From positions 1 to 25,644 of IMG/VR virus record IMGVR_UViG_3300025087_000283: a DNA stretch of 25,644 bases; one strand, 5' to 3'. Positions within the stretch are counted from its first letter, which is position 1. Each line of letters starts with the position of its first letter. Positions 1-7,740 of the stretch are shown piece by piece. The DNA is from a virus. The position numbers and the translations under genes are program-made. The notes under the pieces were generated by a model. The model was not told the origin of the DNA, did no database searches, and saw only the letters and a program-made list of their open reading frames with translations.

Positions 1-1
1 T

Positions 2-1240
2 ATGAGGTCTATTTTAAGGTTTAAAAATGGGTCTATAATTGAAAGTTTGCCGATAGGTGATGGTAATCGGATTAGGGGGAGACGTTATAATGTAGTTTTA
101 ATTGATGAATATGCTCAAATGGATGATCAAGTTGTTAGATTAGTTATAATACCAATGATGAATATTAAGAAAAAAGGCATTGATAATAAAATGTTACTTT
201 GTTCTACAGCTTGGTGGACCTTTGGACATTTTTATTCTACGTATGTTTCCTATAGATACTATGAAATGGAAGAAAACTCTAAATATGCAGTGTGTGAATT
301 TGATATTGATGATTTAAAAATGACTAAAGATTCCCCATTTGAACTAGATATGGATTTAGTAAATAGAATGAAGGATGATCCAAATACTACAGTAGAAGAA
401 TTTTTAATGGAAAACTATTGCAAATTCCCAACTGAAAGTCATGGATTTATAACCCCACAATTAATACAACAAAGTACCCCTAGTCCATTACAAGAAACAT
501 ATATTAAAATGATTAGCGGTGAACCTATAGTGTTTGAAGGTTCACCAGTTGAACTCCAAGGTGTTCAAGGAGTTAGATATGTTATGGGGGTTGATGTCGC
601 TAGGTCGGCAAAAGGCGATAATTTTGCTGTATGTATTATTAAAATAGATGGTAATTATTTTAGGGTCGTAAATTGCTGGGCAGATTCAGGTTTGTCGTTC
701 CAATTTATGTCGGAAATTTTACGTATATATATTGAGGATTTTAACTTAAGTGCTGTTTATATGGATGCATCTGGTGGTGGGGCAGCACTCAAAGATTTAT
801 TAATGACTAACTGGATTGACGTAAGAACTAATAAAAAACATTCGCCAATTATAGACGCAGAAGATAAGGAGTTACAAAATATAAATGGACTTAAAATTTT
901 ATATATGAAAAACTTTACTCAACCATTTATTTCTTTAATGTATCATTCATTAAAAGCAAGTATGCAACATGATAAATTAAAATTGCCAATAGATAGGCGA
1001 AGAGATCCTGATATAGGATTAGAAAAAATATGCCAAAATATAATACATTTAAAACAAGAATTAGTCATGCTTAGGGCTGAAAGTGCTGGTCCATATGTAA
1101 AATTTACAACAAGTTCTAAACAAAAGAAAGATCGGGCAACTGCCCTAGGTTTAGCTAATTTAGCAGCTAATGAAATTGGAATTAATCAAATGATAGAAGA
1201 CTCAGAAAAAAAGAGTTTAGCAGTTGGAAATTGGGTTTAA
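2..1240 (+). CDS. terL: Terminase large subunit, 3' part (5' end cut by window)
   Basis: This is the motor ATPase and nuclease that packages DNA into the prohead through the portal. Seen: a Walker B-like segment VVLIDEY (residues 31-37 of the visible part), a following coupling-type motif CSTA (67-70), then an RNase H-like nuclease domain with GVDVAR (D198), YMDASGGG (D255) and a late acidic D377 in KKDRATALGLANLA. The ATP-binding Walker A half is absent because the frame is open to the window edge, so the first Met is probably internal. The C-terminal end is intact. The portal gene follows after 30 nt, the usual packaging order. The family call is strong; the exact terminase subtype (cos, pac or other) cannot be judged. 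Confidence 0.93.
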   Translation: MRSILRFKNGSIIESLPIGDGNRIRGRRYNVVLIDEYAQMDDQVVRLVIIPMMNIKKKGIDNKMLLCSTAWWTFGHFYSTYVSYRYYEMEENSKYAVCEFDIDDLKMTKDSPFELDMDLVNRMKDDPNTTVEEFLMENYCKFPTESHGFITPQLIQQSTPSPLQETYIKMISGEPIVFEGSPVELQGVQGVRYVMGVDVARSAKGDNFAVCIIKIDGNYFRVVNCWADSGLSFQFMSEILRIYIEDFNLSAVYMDASGGGAALKDLLMTNWIDVRTNKKHSPIIDAEDKELQNINGLKILYMKNFTQPFISLMYHSLKASMQHDKLKLPIDRRRDPDIGLEKICQNIIHLKQELVMLRAESAGPYVKFTTSSKQKKDRATALGLANLAANEIGINQMIEDSEKKSLAVGNWV

Positions 1241-1270
1241 ATATATTTTTGACCATTACTAGGGGTAGAT

Positions 1271-3109
1271 ATGAAGATAGTTGAAGATAAAACTTCTTTA
1301 AATATTCTTTCTCAAGTTGATGGTCATGTTGTTACTGCATATAGGATTCCCTCCACTATTAAAGATCCACTTTCATTTTTGAATACGCTTTCAGAACTAG
1401 ACTATAATAGTGAGTCTATTTATGATATTATGTTAGCGTGTTCAAAAATTCATAAATTAGATCCAATTAGCGGAACAACAATTGATGTAATGAATAATTT
1501 TGCTACTACAAATTTAAGAGTTGAGCCAACTGGCGATAAAAAACTTGATAAGATAATAGAAGAATTTTTTGATAATGTTAACACTGGGGCCGGGGTGGAG
1601 CCAGGAATTTATCATTTAATGCAACGAATGGGTTTAGGATTTCTAGTTTCTGGTAATGTGTTCCCATTAAAAACATACCAATTAATAAATAATGAAGTAT
1701 GGCCTACTAGGGTTACACTTTTGAACCCAGAAAGAATTTTTATAGATAAAACCATTTCTCAATTTGGCCCAAAACCTATACTTTATAGGGTAAATGACGA
1801 TTTAGCTAAACTTTTGATCAAAGACGCTAGGAAAGATAAAAATACAAAAAATATACCAAGTATGATTCGTAGAAAATATAAAAGATCTATTAAAGATATA
1901 GGTTTTAGATTTAATGCCCATATTCCATTAGATGCAGAATTAGTTACTCATATTAAACGCAAGGCAATGGATTATGAAGATTGGGGTATTCCGTATTTAA
2001 CTAGGACTTTTAAACCTCTTTCAATTATGACTAAGTTACAAAGATTAGATGATGCCACTTTAGAGGGTATGATAAATTTAATTACTGTTTTTAGAATTGG
2101 CAGTGATACATTTCAAGCCAATTCTAAAAACAGTAACAAATTTGCCGATCTACTTAAGCAACAAAATGGAGTTGATCCAAATAAATATTTAGTATGGGCG
2201 CATGATGTTGATATTTTACAGGTTGGGCCAGATGGGAAAATACTTTCATTTGATAAAAGATATGATCAGGCTGTAGCCCAATTGAAGTATGCTTTAGGAG
2301 CAGTAGATCCTTTGATTGGAGGGCCTCCAACTAGTAATGTATGGGATTCGTTCATAGCTCTACTTGAGACTTTACAATCTATGAGAAAAAGCCTTACAGT
2401 TTGGATTGAAGATACTATTATACAAATAGCAGATCAAAATAACATTGTTATTAAGAAAAAACCAGTAGTAGTTTGGGATAGAATGAATCTTACCAGTGAA
2501 GTAGAAATGAAAAATCTTATTCTGTCTTTTTATGATAGAGGGTTAATTGATCCTAGGACAGCTTTAAGTGAAAGTGGTAGGGACCCAGATATTATTATTG
2601 TAAATAAGAAACAAATTCTTAAAGATGGAGAGGATAAATTATTTATACATCCTAAACTTCCATTTTCAAATGATCCTTCTTCAGACCAAGGTAAGCCAAA
2701 AGAGAGCGATATTAAAAAGAAAGAAAAGGAAAAAACTTTTGATCCAACAAAAACATCGGGGCCGTCAAGTCAATCAATTCTAAATGGGGCAGAAAATGAT
2801 ATTTTTGATGATGTGTTTTCTAGCATGTCTAGTTATCTCCATACTAATAGAATGGAAAATAGAGAAAAATTAACTAGTTATATTATAGGACAATCTCAAA
2901 GAATTTTAGATTTATCTTATAGAATTAATGAAAGTCTGGGATATTATGGTATAGCTACTAGTTGTAGAAATGTTCTAGAAAAGGAAAGAGATAAATTTTT
3001 AGAAATTCTAAGACTATATCCAGAGAAAATAGGAATTGAACTTGTTTTGGAAGGTCTTGGGGATTTTCATAAAAACTTAATTAATGGGATTGGTGAATGT
3101 AGAGTGTAA
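1271..3109 (+). CDS. Portal protein
   Basis: Predicted portal: the dodecameric ring at the unique capsid vertex through which DNA enters and leaves and to which terminase and neck dock. The 612-aa length is at the large end for phage portals. Seen: an early helical region after a short leader, the block TTNLRVEPTGDKKLDKII, then GFLVSGNVFPLK and VTLLNPERIFID, a pattern of portal wing/stem domains (a 'structured region then LLNPERV-like' motif). A Lys/Glu/Pro-rich, probably disordered linker lies near residues 470-500, followed by a helical C-terminal crown-like tail. An AGGGG ribosome site precedes ATG 1271. Position directly after the terminase supports the call. No catalytic residues are expected. 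Confidence 0.88.
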   Translation: MKIVEDKTSLNILSQVDGHVVTAYRIPSTIKDPLSFLNTLSELDYNSESIYDIMLACSKIHKLDPISGTTIDVMNNFATTNLRVEPTGDKKLDKIIEEFFDNVNTGAGVEPGIYHLMQRMGLGFLVSGNVFPLKTYQLINNEVWPTRVTLLNPERIFIDKTISQFGPKPILYRVNDDLAKLLIKDARKDKNTKNIPSMIRRKYKRSIKDIGFRFNAHIPLDAELVTHIKRKAMDYEDWGIPYLTRTFKPLSIMTKLQRLDDATLEGMINLITVFRIGSDTFQANSKNSNKFADLLKQQNGVDPNKYLVWAHDVDILQVGPDGKILSFDKRYDQAVAQLKYALGAVDPLIGGPPTSNVWDSFIALLETLQSMRKSLTVWIEDTIIQIADQNNIVIKKKPVVVWDRMNLTSEVEMKNLILSFYDRGLIDPRTALSESGRDPDIIIVNKKQILKDGEDKLFIHPKLPFSNDPSSDQGKPKESDIKKKEKEKTFDPTKTSGPSSQSILNGAENDIFDDVFSSMSSYLHTNRMENREKLTSYIIGQSQRILDLSYRINESLGYYGIATSCRNVLEKERDKFLEILRLYPEKIGIELVLEGLGDFHKNLINGIGECRV

Positions 3110-3110
3110 T

Positions 3111-3371
3111 ATGCCGAAGGATTATTTAGTAGTTAGAGATTCTTGTATAGAAAAAAAGAAAAAAAAGAATGGGGGAAAAATAAGTAAAAAAGAAATACAG
3201 GATTGTAAAAAAATGGCAAGTATTTGGTTTTATAAAAAACATGGGAAAACAGTTAAAGAAATGGATTCATCTTTAGCTATTTCTGATTGTGTAGTTTATA
3301 ACATAGAATATTATGATAGGTTTTTTAAATTATTAAATTTATGGGAAATTGAGGAGTGGGATGGTTCATAG
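3111..3371 (+). CDS. Small Lys/Cys-containing protein, unknown function
   Basis: An 86-aa protein beginning 1 nt after the portal stop (stop-T-ATG). Another in-frame ATG at 3084 lies inside the portal gene and would add nine residues; I prefer 3111 because it avoids overlap and reads MPKDYLVVRDSC, but neither start has a strong ribosome site, so translational coupling to the portal is likely. The protein is very basic in its first half (DSCIEKKKKKNGGK) with a second Cys at ...QDCKK. This resembles the short 'D-x-C-ExK...G' proteins common in phage head gene clusters, but I cannot assign a role. It overlaps the next gene by 11 nt. Confidence 0.7.
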   Translation: MPKDYLVVRDSCIEKKKKKNGGKISKKEIQDCKKMASIWFYKKHGKTVKEMDSSLAISDCVVYNIEYYDRFFKLLNLWEIEEWDGS

Positions 3372-3717
3372 AGATAACTCTGGAAATGAGTTTATAACAT
3401 TAAGTACGGCACAATTTATTGTTGCCATTATTGTTTTGATAGTTTCAATAATAGGGATTGGTTATAATATGCATTCAAGAATTTATGCTTCAGTTATTAC
3501 ATCACTAAAAGAAGGTGATGAGAGAATATTTAATGAGACTAGAGAAACAATATTAAAGCATGATGAGTCAATTATTGCTCATTTGGAACTGCAAAAGATT
3601 AGGAATAAACAAATGGAAGAAATAAAACTAGAATTCAAAGGACTTAGGGATGAAAACAGAATTTTTAAGGATCAGATTATAGATGCTGTGCATAAACTTG
3701 ATAAAAAAATAAGATAG
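3361..3717 (+). CDS. Membrane-anchored coiled-coil protein
   Basis: A 118-aa protein of unknown function. Start ATG 3361 is chosen over an upstream TTG (3349) because GAGGAG sits at 3351-3356, 4 nt before the ATG. Seen: about 18 polar residues, one strongly hydrophobic segment (FIVAIIVLIVSIIGIGY), then about 75 charged residues with heptad-like hydrophobic spacing ending in DAVHKLDKKIR. The layout fits a single-pass inner-membrane protein with a cytoplasmic or periplasmic coiled coil. It could be a holin-like, superinfection-exclusion or assembly-anchoring protein; none is proven. It is unusual between portal and capsid genes. Confidence 0.72.
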   Translation: MVHRDNSGNEFITLSTAQFIVAIIVLIVSIIGIGYNMHSRIYASVITSLKEGDERIFNETRETILKHDESIIAHLELQKIRNKQMEEIKLEFKGLRDENRIFKDQIIDAVHKLDKKIR

Positions 3718-3765
3718 TCAAACCAATGCTTTTTATGGGTTTACCGTACTTATTATGGAGGAATT

Positions 3766-4074
3766 ATGGCAGATATAAAGAATATGGGATTTTGGATATC
3801 TATAAAGGATTTTTCTTTTTCTCCATCAGATATTACTTTAGTAGTTGGGGATTGGATTACATTTGAAAATTCTGGGCAGAATGTTCATAAGGTGAGTGGG
3901 GAAAAGTGGGAGTCTCCAGATCTTCTTCCTGGGGCATCCTCATATATGGGGGGGCAAACTTATCAGAAGATTTTTGATAAGGCGGGAGATTTCCAAGTTA
4001 TTGATCCATATTATGATAACATGTTTATTAAGATTAGAGTTATGAAAGAAAAGGACTATAATGGTTTGTTTTAA
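3766..4074 (+). CDS. Cupredoxin-fold protein lacking copper ligands
   Basis: A 102-aa protein with the plastocyanin/cupredoxin pattern: DFSFSPSDITLVVGDWITFEN (residues 15-35), NVHKV with His41 at the first ligand position, PDLLPGA, a YQKIFDKAGDFQV strand (66-78) and a final IKIRV strand. In copper-binding relatives the segment after 'aGxFxY' carries Cys-x(2-4)-His-x(2-4)-Met; here it reads VIDPYYDNMFI, with Met86 kept but the Cys and second His missing. The whole protein has no Cys. It also has no signal peptide. I infer a structural beta-sandwich (for example a head decoration or assembly factor) rather than an electron carrier. A strong GGAGGAATT precedes ATG 3766; it overlaps the protease gene by 14 nt. 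The fold call rests on motif reading only. Confidence 0.7.
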   Translation: MADIKNMGFWISIKDFSFSPSDITLVVGDWITFENSGQNVHKVSGEKWESPDLLPGASSYMGGQTYQKIFDKAGDFQVIDPYYDNMFIKIRVMKEKDYNGLF

Positions 4075-4840
4075 TTGTAAATCTATATTACAAGATAAGA
4101 AATTTCAACATCCAATATTCCAGGATGAATATGTCTGTATAGATTGTTTTGAGAAGCGAGTTAACGCTAATCATATAGAGATTAAAAGTGATTTAAGTTC
4201 AAATCTAGAGAATTTTTCTCAGGCTGGGATAAAGGATGATTTTAAATTAGGGTTTGTACTTTGTACTGAAGGCCCAAATTCCAATAAAGACGGGTTTGAT
4301 GAGGAAGGGCTAAAAGAAGATTATCAAACGGCTAAACTACAAAGACTTGACTGGGAACATACAGACGAAGTAATAGGGGTAATTAGTGAATCTGAGTTTG
4401 TTCATGTTTCTAACTCAGAGCGTATTAAAGAATTAGGGGCTAATATAAGCAAGTCTTTTATTTATATTTCTGGGGTATTGTGGAAAATTTTGAATAAGGC
4501 AAGAGCTAAAGAGGTTCAGAAAAGGTGGGAACATAAGTCTCTTTATTGTTCTATGGAAGATTATTTTGATTATGTAATTTGTTCTACCTGTGGGAATAAG
4601 TATGTTTATGACAATGAGTATTGCGAACATCTTTCAAACCGTTTTTCAACAGCCAAAAATACGTATAGGATATTAAGGGGCAGTAAGTTTGTGGGGGCCG
4701 GGGTAGTTAAAAATCCGGCAGATAGAGATGCGGTTGGACTAGCTTTGGCAGCTAGCAATAGACATAAAGCGATAGTTAAGTTATTGGGGCCAGATTTGCT
4801 TGATTATTATAAATTTATGAGGAAAAGATATGAATTTTAA
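4061..4840 (+). CDS. Prohead maturation protease-like protein with zinc motifs
   Basis: Predicted capsid maturation (prohead) serine protease or derivative, which would trim scaffold and capsid proteins. Seen in 259 aa: an N-terminal CxxC...CxxC knuckle (C3, C6, C26, C29); a prohead-protease-like core with 'NKDGFDEEGLKEDYQTAKLQ', then DWEHTDEVIGVISESEF holding candidate catalytic His100; a segment SLYCSMEDYF with candidate nucleophile Ser164; then a second zinc-type cluster CSTCGN...YCEHL (C174, C177, C188, H190). The tail ...GAGVVKNPADRDA resembles the 'glV.nPAn..A' end of phage protease/XkdF-like proteins. Its place just before the scaffold gene (10-nt overlap) supports this role. The catalytic Ser assignment is inference. 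Confidence 0.65.
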   Translation: MVCFNCKSILQDKKFQHPIFQDEYVCIDCFEKRVNANHIEIKSDLSSNLENFSQAGIKDDFKLGFVLCTEGPNSNKDGFDEEGLKEDYQTAKLQRLDWEHTDEVIGVISESEFVHVSNSERIKELGANISKSFIYISGVLWKILNKARAKEVQKRWEHKSLYCSMEDYFDYVICSTCGNKYVYDNEYCEHLSNRFSTAKNTYRILRGSKFVGAGVVKNPADRDAVGLALAASNRHKAIVKLLGPDLLDYYKFMRKRYEF

Positions 4841-5549
4841 CACAAAAGAAAAAACAATAGAGTCTATAAATAAGTTTCTTTTAGAGAAAGATTCCTTGGA
4901 AAAGGAGGAACAGTTAAGAATAGTTGATGAAATAGCAATTGCTACTGTTAAGTTTGGGATTAATATTGATAATTTTGGAGGAGAAGATATGAGTGAAATT
5001 GGAAAACTTTCAATTGATGAGTTTAAGGGTATTATAGCGGAACAAGTTAATACCGTAAAAGTTGTTGAGAAATCTTTAAAAGAAAGTGAAATTAAGATTA
5101 ATGAATTAACAATTGCTAATGAAAATTTAACTAAGGAAAAAACTGATATTGAAACTAAGTTTACAGAGGCAAAGAATACTATTGATCAACTTGACAAGAA
5201 GGTCAATGAATTAACTGAGAAAACTCAAAAGTATGAGAGGGATATTGAGGATGCTCAGGCACAGATCAAGTTAAACTCTCGTCTTGAAAAGTTGACTGGG
5301 GCAAATGTTGATACTAAATCTTTTGACGAGAAGAAGACTGAACATATTAAGAAAATGAGCGATGAAGATTTTGACATTACACTTGGGGTGTTGTCTACTA
5401 TTAAAACTGAATTGAAAGTATCTGGCCCTAAATTAGATTTAGTAAAAGCTAGTGGTAATATAGATCTAAAAGTAATTGATGATGACCCTAAACCAAAAAT
5501 TATAAATATGGTTATGGCTGGTATTAAACAGCACACAAAGTTAGGTTAA
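4830..5549 (+). CDS. Capsid scaffolding protein
   Basis: Predicted internal scaffold around which capsid subunits assemble, normally removed or cleaved before DNA entry. The 239-aa protein is highly charged and mostly helical. Residues about 75-150 form a long coiled coil (repeats such as LTKEKTDIETKFTEAKNTID and KKVNELTEKTQKYERDIED), followed by a short basic C-terminal region (GIKQHTKLG), the part that binds the capsid protein in known scaffolds. ATG 4830 has GAGGAAAAG upstream. The gene overlaps the protease-like gene and lies two genes before the capsid gene, the standard protease-scaffold-capsid order. A second start at 4989 may give a shorter product. Confidence 0.82.
   Translation: MNFNTKEKTIESINKFLLEKDSLEKEEQLRIVDEIAIATVKFGINIDNFGGEDMSEIGKLSIDEFKGIIAEQVNTVKVVEKSLKESEIKINELTIANENLTKEKTDIETKFTEAKNTIDQLDKKVNELTEKTQKYERDIEDAQAQIKLNSRLEKLTGANVDTKSFDEKKTEHIKKMSDEDFDITLGVLSTIKTELKVSGPKLDLVKASGNIDLKVIDDDPKPKIINMVMAGIKQHTKLG
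4977..4991 (+). promoter_or_regulatory. Internal ribosome-binding site and start inside scaffold gene
   Basis: GGAGGAG at 4977-4983, 5 nt before an in-frame ATG (4989), which would start at MSEIGKLSIDEFKG. This is a better site than the one at the annotated start. It would yield a 186-aa scaffold lacking the first 53 residues. Overlapping long and short scaffold products are known in other phages (for example lambda C/Nu3). Whether both starts are used, or the inner one is the true start, cannot be settled from sequence. Confidence 0.5.
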
Positions 5550-5575
5550 TTTAGGATAATTGGAGGAATTTATTT

Positions 5576-6184
5576 ATGTTGGAAATTCTTAAAGCAAAAG
5601 ATGAAAATTTTAATGGCAGTTATAAGATTAATACCGCAGATGCTTATCGAGGGGCACCAGTTTATATTTCAGGTAAATCTGGAAGCGACTGGTATGTCAA
5701 TCTCCCAGCAACTTCCGCCCAGGCTAAGTTATTTGCCGGAATAGTAAATCAGTATCCAATGATTCAGACTGGTAGCGATACCGCTGATGCCACCGATAAA
5801 TTAGTAAAGGGTTCTAGAGTTGTTGTTCTTACTGGAGAATGTGAAATTAAAGTTAATGGAGGATGCGTTCATCAACCCACATGGTCAAAATATTGGTTGG
5901 GCGATAATCTGGCCACTGCCGCACAGTATATTGCCACAGCATTTTGGCGTAATGCATATATTGGCACTAAAACTGGGTATGTTGGTAAATGGGTTGGGAC
6001 ATCTGCATTTACATATACTGGATTTGCTGCTACCGCTATTGTAGCTTGGACAACTGCTGCTGCTTATTTTGGATCTAAAGTGAAAGTTCTTGAGTTGGTT
6101 GGTTCTACCTCTACGGGTATATATTTACGGCTGGATGTTAATCCGTATCGTAGTGAAATGACATTTAATGGTGCTATTCTGTAG
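5576..6184 (+). CDS. Putative capsid decoration / minor head protein
   Basis: A 202-aa protein between scaffold and major capsid genes, the slot often used by head decoration proteins. Seen: beta-rich, glycine- and alanine-rich composition with few charges. The segment RGAPVYISGKSGSDWYVNL, then LFAGIVNQY and GSRVVVLTGECEIKV, recalls the 'G.pV.l..g..v..a....fGva......G..v.V...G' pattern of DUF2190-type decoration proteins. The second half (AATAIVAWTTAAAYFGSKVKVLELV) is alanine-rich. GGAGG at 5562-5566 precedes the start. The base composition is less AT-rich than the neighbours, as is usual for highly expressed virion genes. The assignment is from position and pattern, not a firm family match. 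Confidence 0.55.
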   Translation: MLEILKAKDENFNGSYKINTADAYRGAPVYISGKSGSDWYVNLPATSAQAKLFAGIVNQYPMIQTGSDTADATDKLVKGSRVVVLTGECEIKVNGGCVHQPTWSKYWLGDNLATAAQYIATAFWRNAYIGTKTGYVGKWVGTSAFTYTGFAATAIVAWTTAAAYFGSKVKVLELVGSTSTGIYLRLDVNPYRSEMTFNGAIL

Positions 6185-6212
6185 TTTTACTTAGATATTT
6201 TGGAGGATTTAT

Positions 6213-7136
6213 ATGAGTGATTTAATTGATAAGGATGAAGAATTTGATCCAGTAGAATTACGTAAGGCTCTTGCTTCTAGTGTTTCTGATATTATACATG
6301 GGGATCAAGAAGCTCGTAGATCTATTGCTACTCAAGTTGTAAAGACATTACAGAATCGAGTTGAACAGACTGATCTGACATCTCTACTTTATACCAAGGA
6401 AACTTATGGTGTAAATGAACAACCATATTTTGAACTTGATGGAGAACTCCAAGCATATATTCATACACCTGGTAGTTATGCTCCAATTACACAACCTAGA
6501 AATAAGGAATTTACATACTCTAGTGAAATGATTTCTTGCCATATTATGCTTCCTCTTTTACAGTTACAAAGCGGGAGGTATGGCACGATTGCAGATCAAA
6601 TATCTAAAGGACAGAGGGCAATTCAAGCTCAAGTCAATAAGATTGCTCTTGACACTATGATAGCTGCTGTTCCTAGTACTTCAACTCTTAGCAATTATGC
6701 TACTGGCGCTTTTAGTCAGACAGCATTAAATACCGCTATTAATCAAATTGAGGATCAGGCTGGCGGGGCTAGGGTTATTGTTGGACGTAGGAATATTCTT
6801 TCTGCGTGTATGGAGTTTAATCAGAGCACTACTACTCTTGATATTTTTCCTGAATCGGTAAAAGAAGATATCATTAAACGTGGGACTTTTGGTGTTTATA
6901 AAGGTCTTCCTCTTGTTGGGTATAAGGATTATAAAGGACCAGATGGAAGATCTTATGGATCGTCTAAGGACATTCTAGTTATTGGTCAGGATGTTGGTAG
7001 ATTTGGTTGGTGGCAGGAAATGCAGTCGGTTGATGATATTGAAGTTGGTACTTTGAATTGGCATATTCATGCTTGGGTACTAGTTGGAGCGGCTGTATTT
7101 TATCCTGAAGCTGTATATCGTTATTTGACGACTTAA
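6213..7136 (+). CDS. Major capsid protein, HK97 fold
   Basis: Predicted main shell protein. The 307-aa length and plan fit the HK97-fold family: an N-terminal helical arm (about 1-60), an E-loop-like region (YFELDGELQAYIHTPGSYAP), a spine helix around GTIADQISKGQRAIQAQVNK (about 130-150), and an A-domain with VIVGRRNILSACMEF and a C-terminal hydrophobic strand (WVLVGAAVFYPEAVYRYL). No proteolytic delta domain is evident because the scaffold is a separate gene. GGAGG lies just upstream of ATG 6213. A short GC-rich hairpin follows the stop. Position after scaffold and decoration genes strongly supports the call. Confidence 0.85.
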   Translation: MSDLIDKDEEFDPVELRKALASSVSDIIHGDQEARRSIATQVVKTLQNRVEQTDLTSLLYTKETYGVNEQPYFELDGELQAYIHTPGSYAPITQPRNKEFTYSSEMISCHIMLPLLQLQSGRYGTIADQISKGQRAIQAQVNKIALDTMIAAVPSTSTLSNYATGAFSQTALNTAINQIEDQAGGARVIVGRRNILSACMEFNQSTTTLDIFPESVKEDIIKRGTFGVYKGLPLVGYKDYKGPDGRSYGSSKDILVIGQDVGRFGWWQEMQSVDDIEVGTLNWHIHAWVLVGAAVFYPEAVYRYLTT

Positions 7137-7141
7137 ACTCT

Positions 7142-7157
7142 GGGTGCTTTGGCACCC
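7142..7157 (+). terminator. GC-rich hairpin after the capsid gene
   Basis: A 6-bp perfect stem, GGGTGC (7142-7147) with GCACCC (7152-7157), loop TTTG, starting 5 nt after the capsid stop. Only TTC follows, so it lacks a real U-tract. It may be a weak terminator or a 3'-end stabiliser for capsid mRNA. The next gene starts 16 nt later. Confidence 0.45.
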
Positions 7158-7173
7158 TTCATGAAAGGAAGTT

Positions 7174-7704
7174 ATGGCAAAAATACAAAGAAAGATTGTA
7201 TCTACCAGTGTAGACGGAGACCAAGATCGTGATGAAAAAAGACGTAAAGTTTATAGGTTAAAAAATATTCTTCCAACTGGTAAAATAGTTTTTAACGACG
7301 AGCAAGGTAAGGGTAGGGTTATAGACGCCGATAAAGAATTTGATGTTAATGAAGTTGAAATTGAAGAAATGCTTGAATATCAAGCTTTTAAAGAAGGATG
7401 TTTAATTTTTACTAAAACTTACCCAGATCATAATGGGTTTTCAAATTGTATGGCAGATGATAAAATTAAAGAATTGACGAGTCTTAGTATTAAGAAATTT
7501 GAAAAGGAAATTGATAAACTAGATTCTTATTATATTTTTGGAAGAATTCGTAAGGTGTTAGTTGAGACTAGTAGACCATCTGGATATTTACAGTATGTTG
7601 ATTTAAGAGAAGCTAATCTGAAAGCTGAATGGATAAAAAGTCAACAGTATCAAACTGATGCTGAACGAAATAGAGAGTTGTTTACTAGACCAATTAGTAG
7701 ATAG
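7174..7704 (+). CDS. Hypothetical head-region protein
   Basis: A 176-aa protein of unknown function directly after the capsid gene, with AAAGGAAG ahead of ATG 7174. The N-terminal half is charged, then beta-like (KVYRLKNILPTGKIVFNDEQ, then RVIDADKEFDVNEVEI), ending with GCLIFTK. The second half is helical (IKELTSLSIKKFEKEIDKLD...GRIRKVLVE). The 'vYrl.N.lP.g.I.f.d....g....i...e' opening recalls small phage proteins found beside capsid genes, but I cannot name the family. It is cytosolic-like, with one Cys in each half and no membrane segment. It could be a head accessory or neck protein. Confidence 0.7.
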   Translation: MAKIQRKIVSTSVDGDQDRDEKRRKVYRLKNILPTGKIVFNDEQGKGRVIDADKEFDVNEVEIEEMLEYQAFKEGCLIFTKTYPDHNGFSNCMADDKIKELTSLSIKKFEKEIDKLDSYYIFGRIRKVLVETSRPSGYLQYVDLREANLKAEWIKSQQYQTDAERNRELFTRPISR

Positions 7705-7740
7705 TTGAAAAGTTAAGTTTATATAGGATAAGGAGTTACA

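Noticed and set aside
3084-3110. Upstream ATG 3084 as start of the small gene after the portal
   Set aside because: It would overlap the portal coding end and has no better ribosome site than ATG 3111, which follows the stop directly.
5820-6044. 74-aa + frame inside the decoration gene
   Set aside because: Out-of-frame shadow without a ribosome site; product is a Leu/His-rich low-complexity string.
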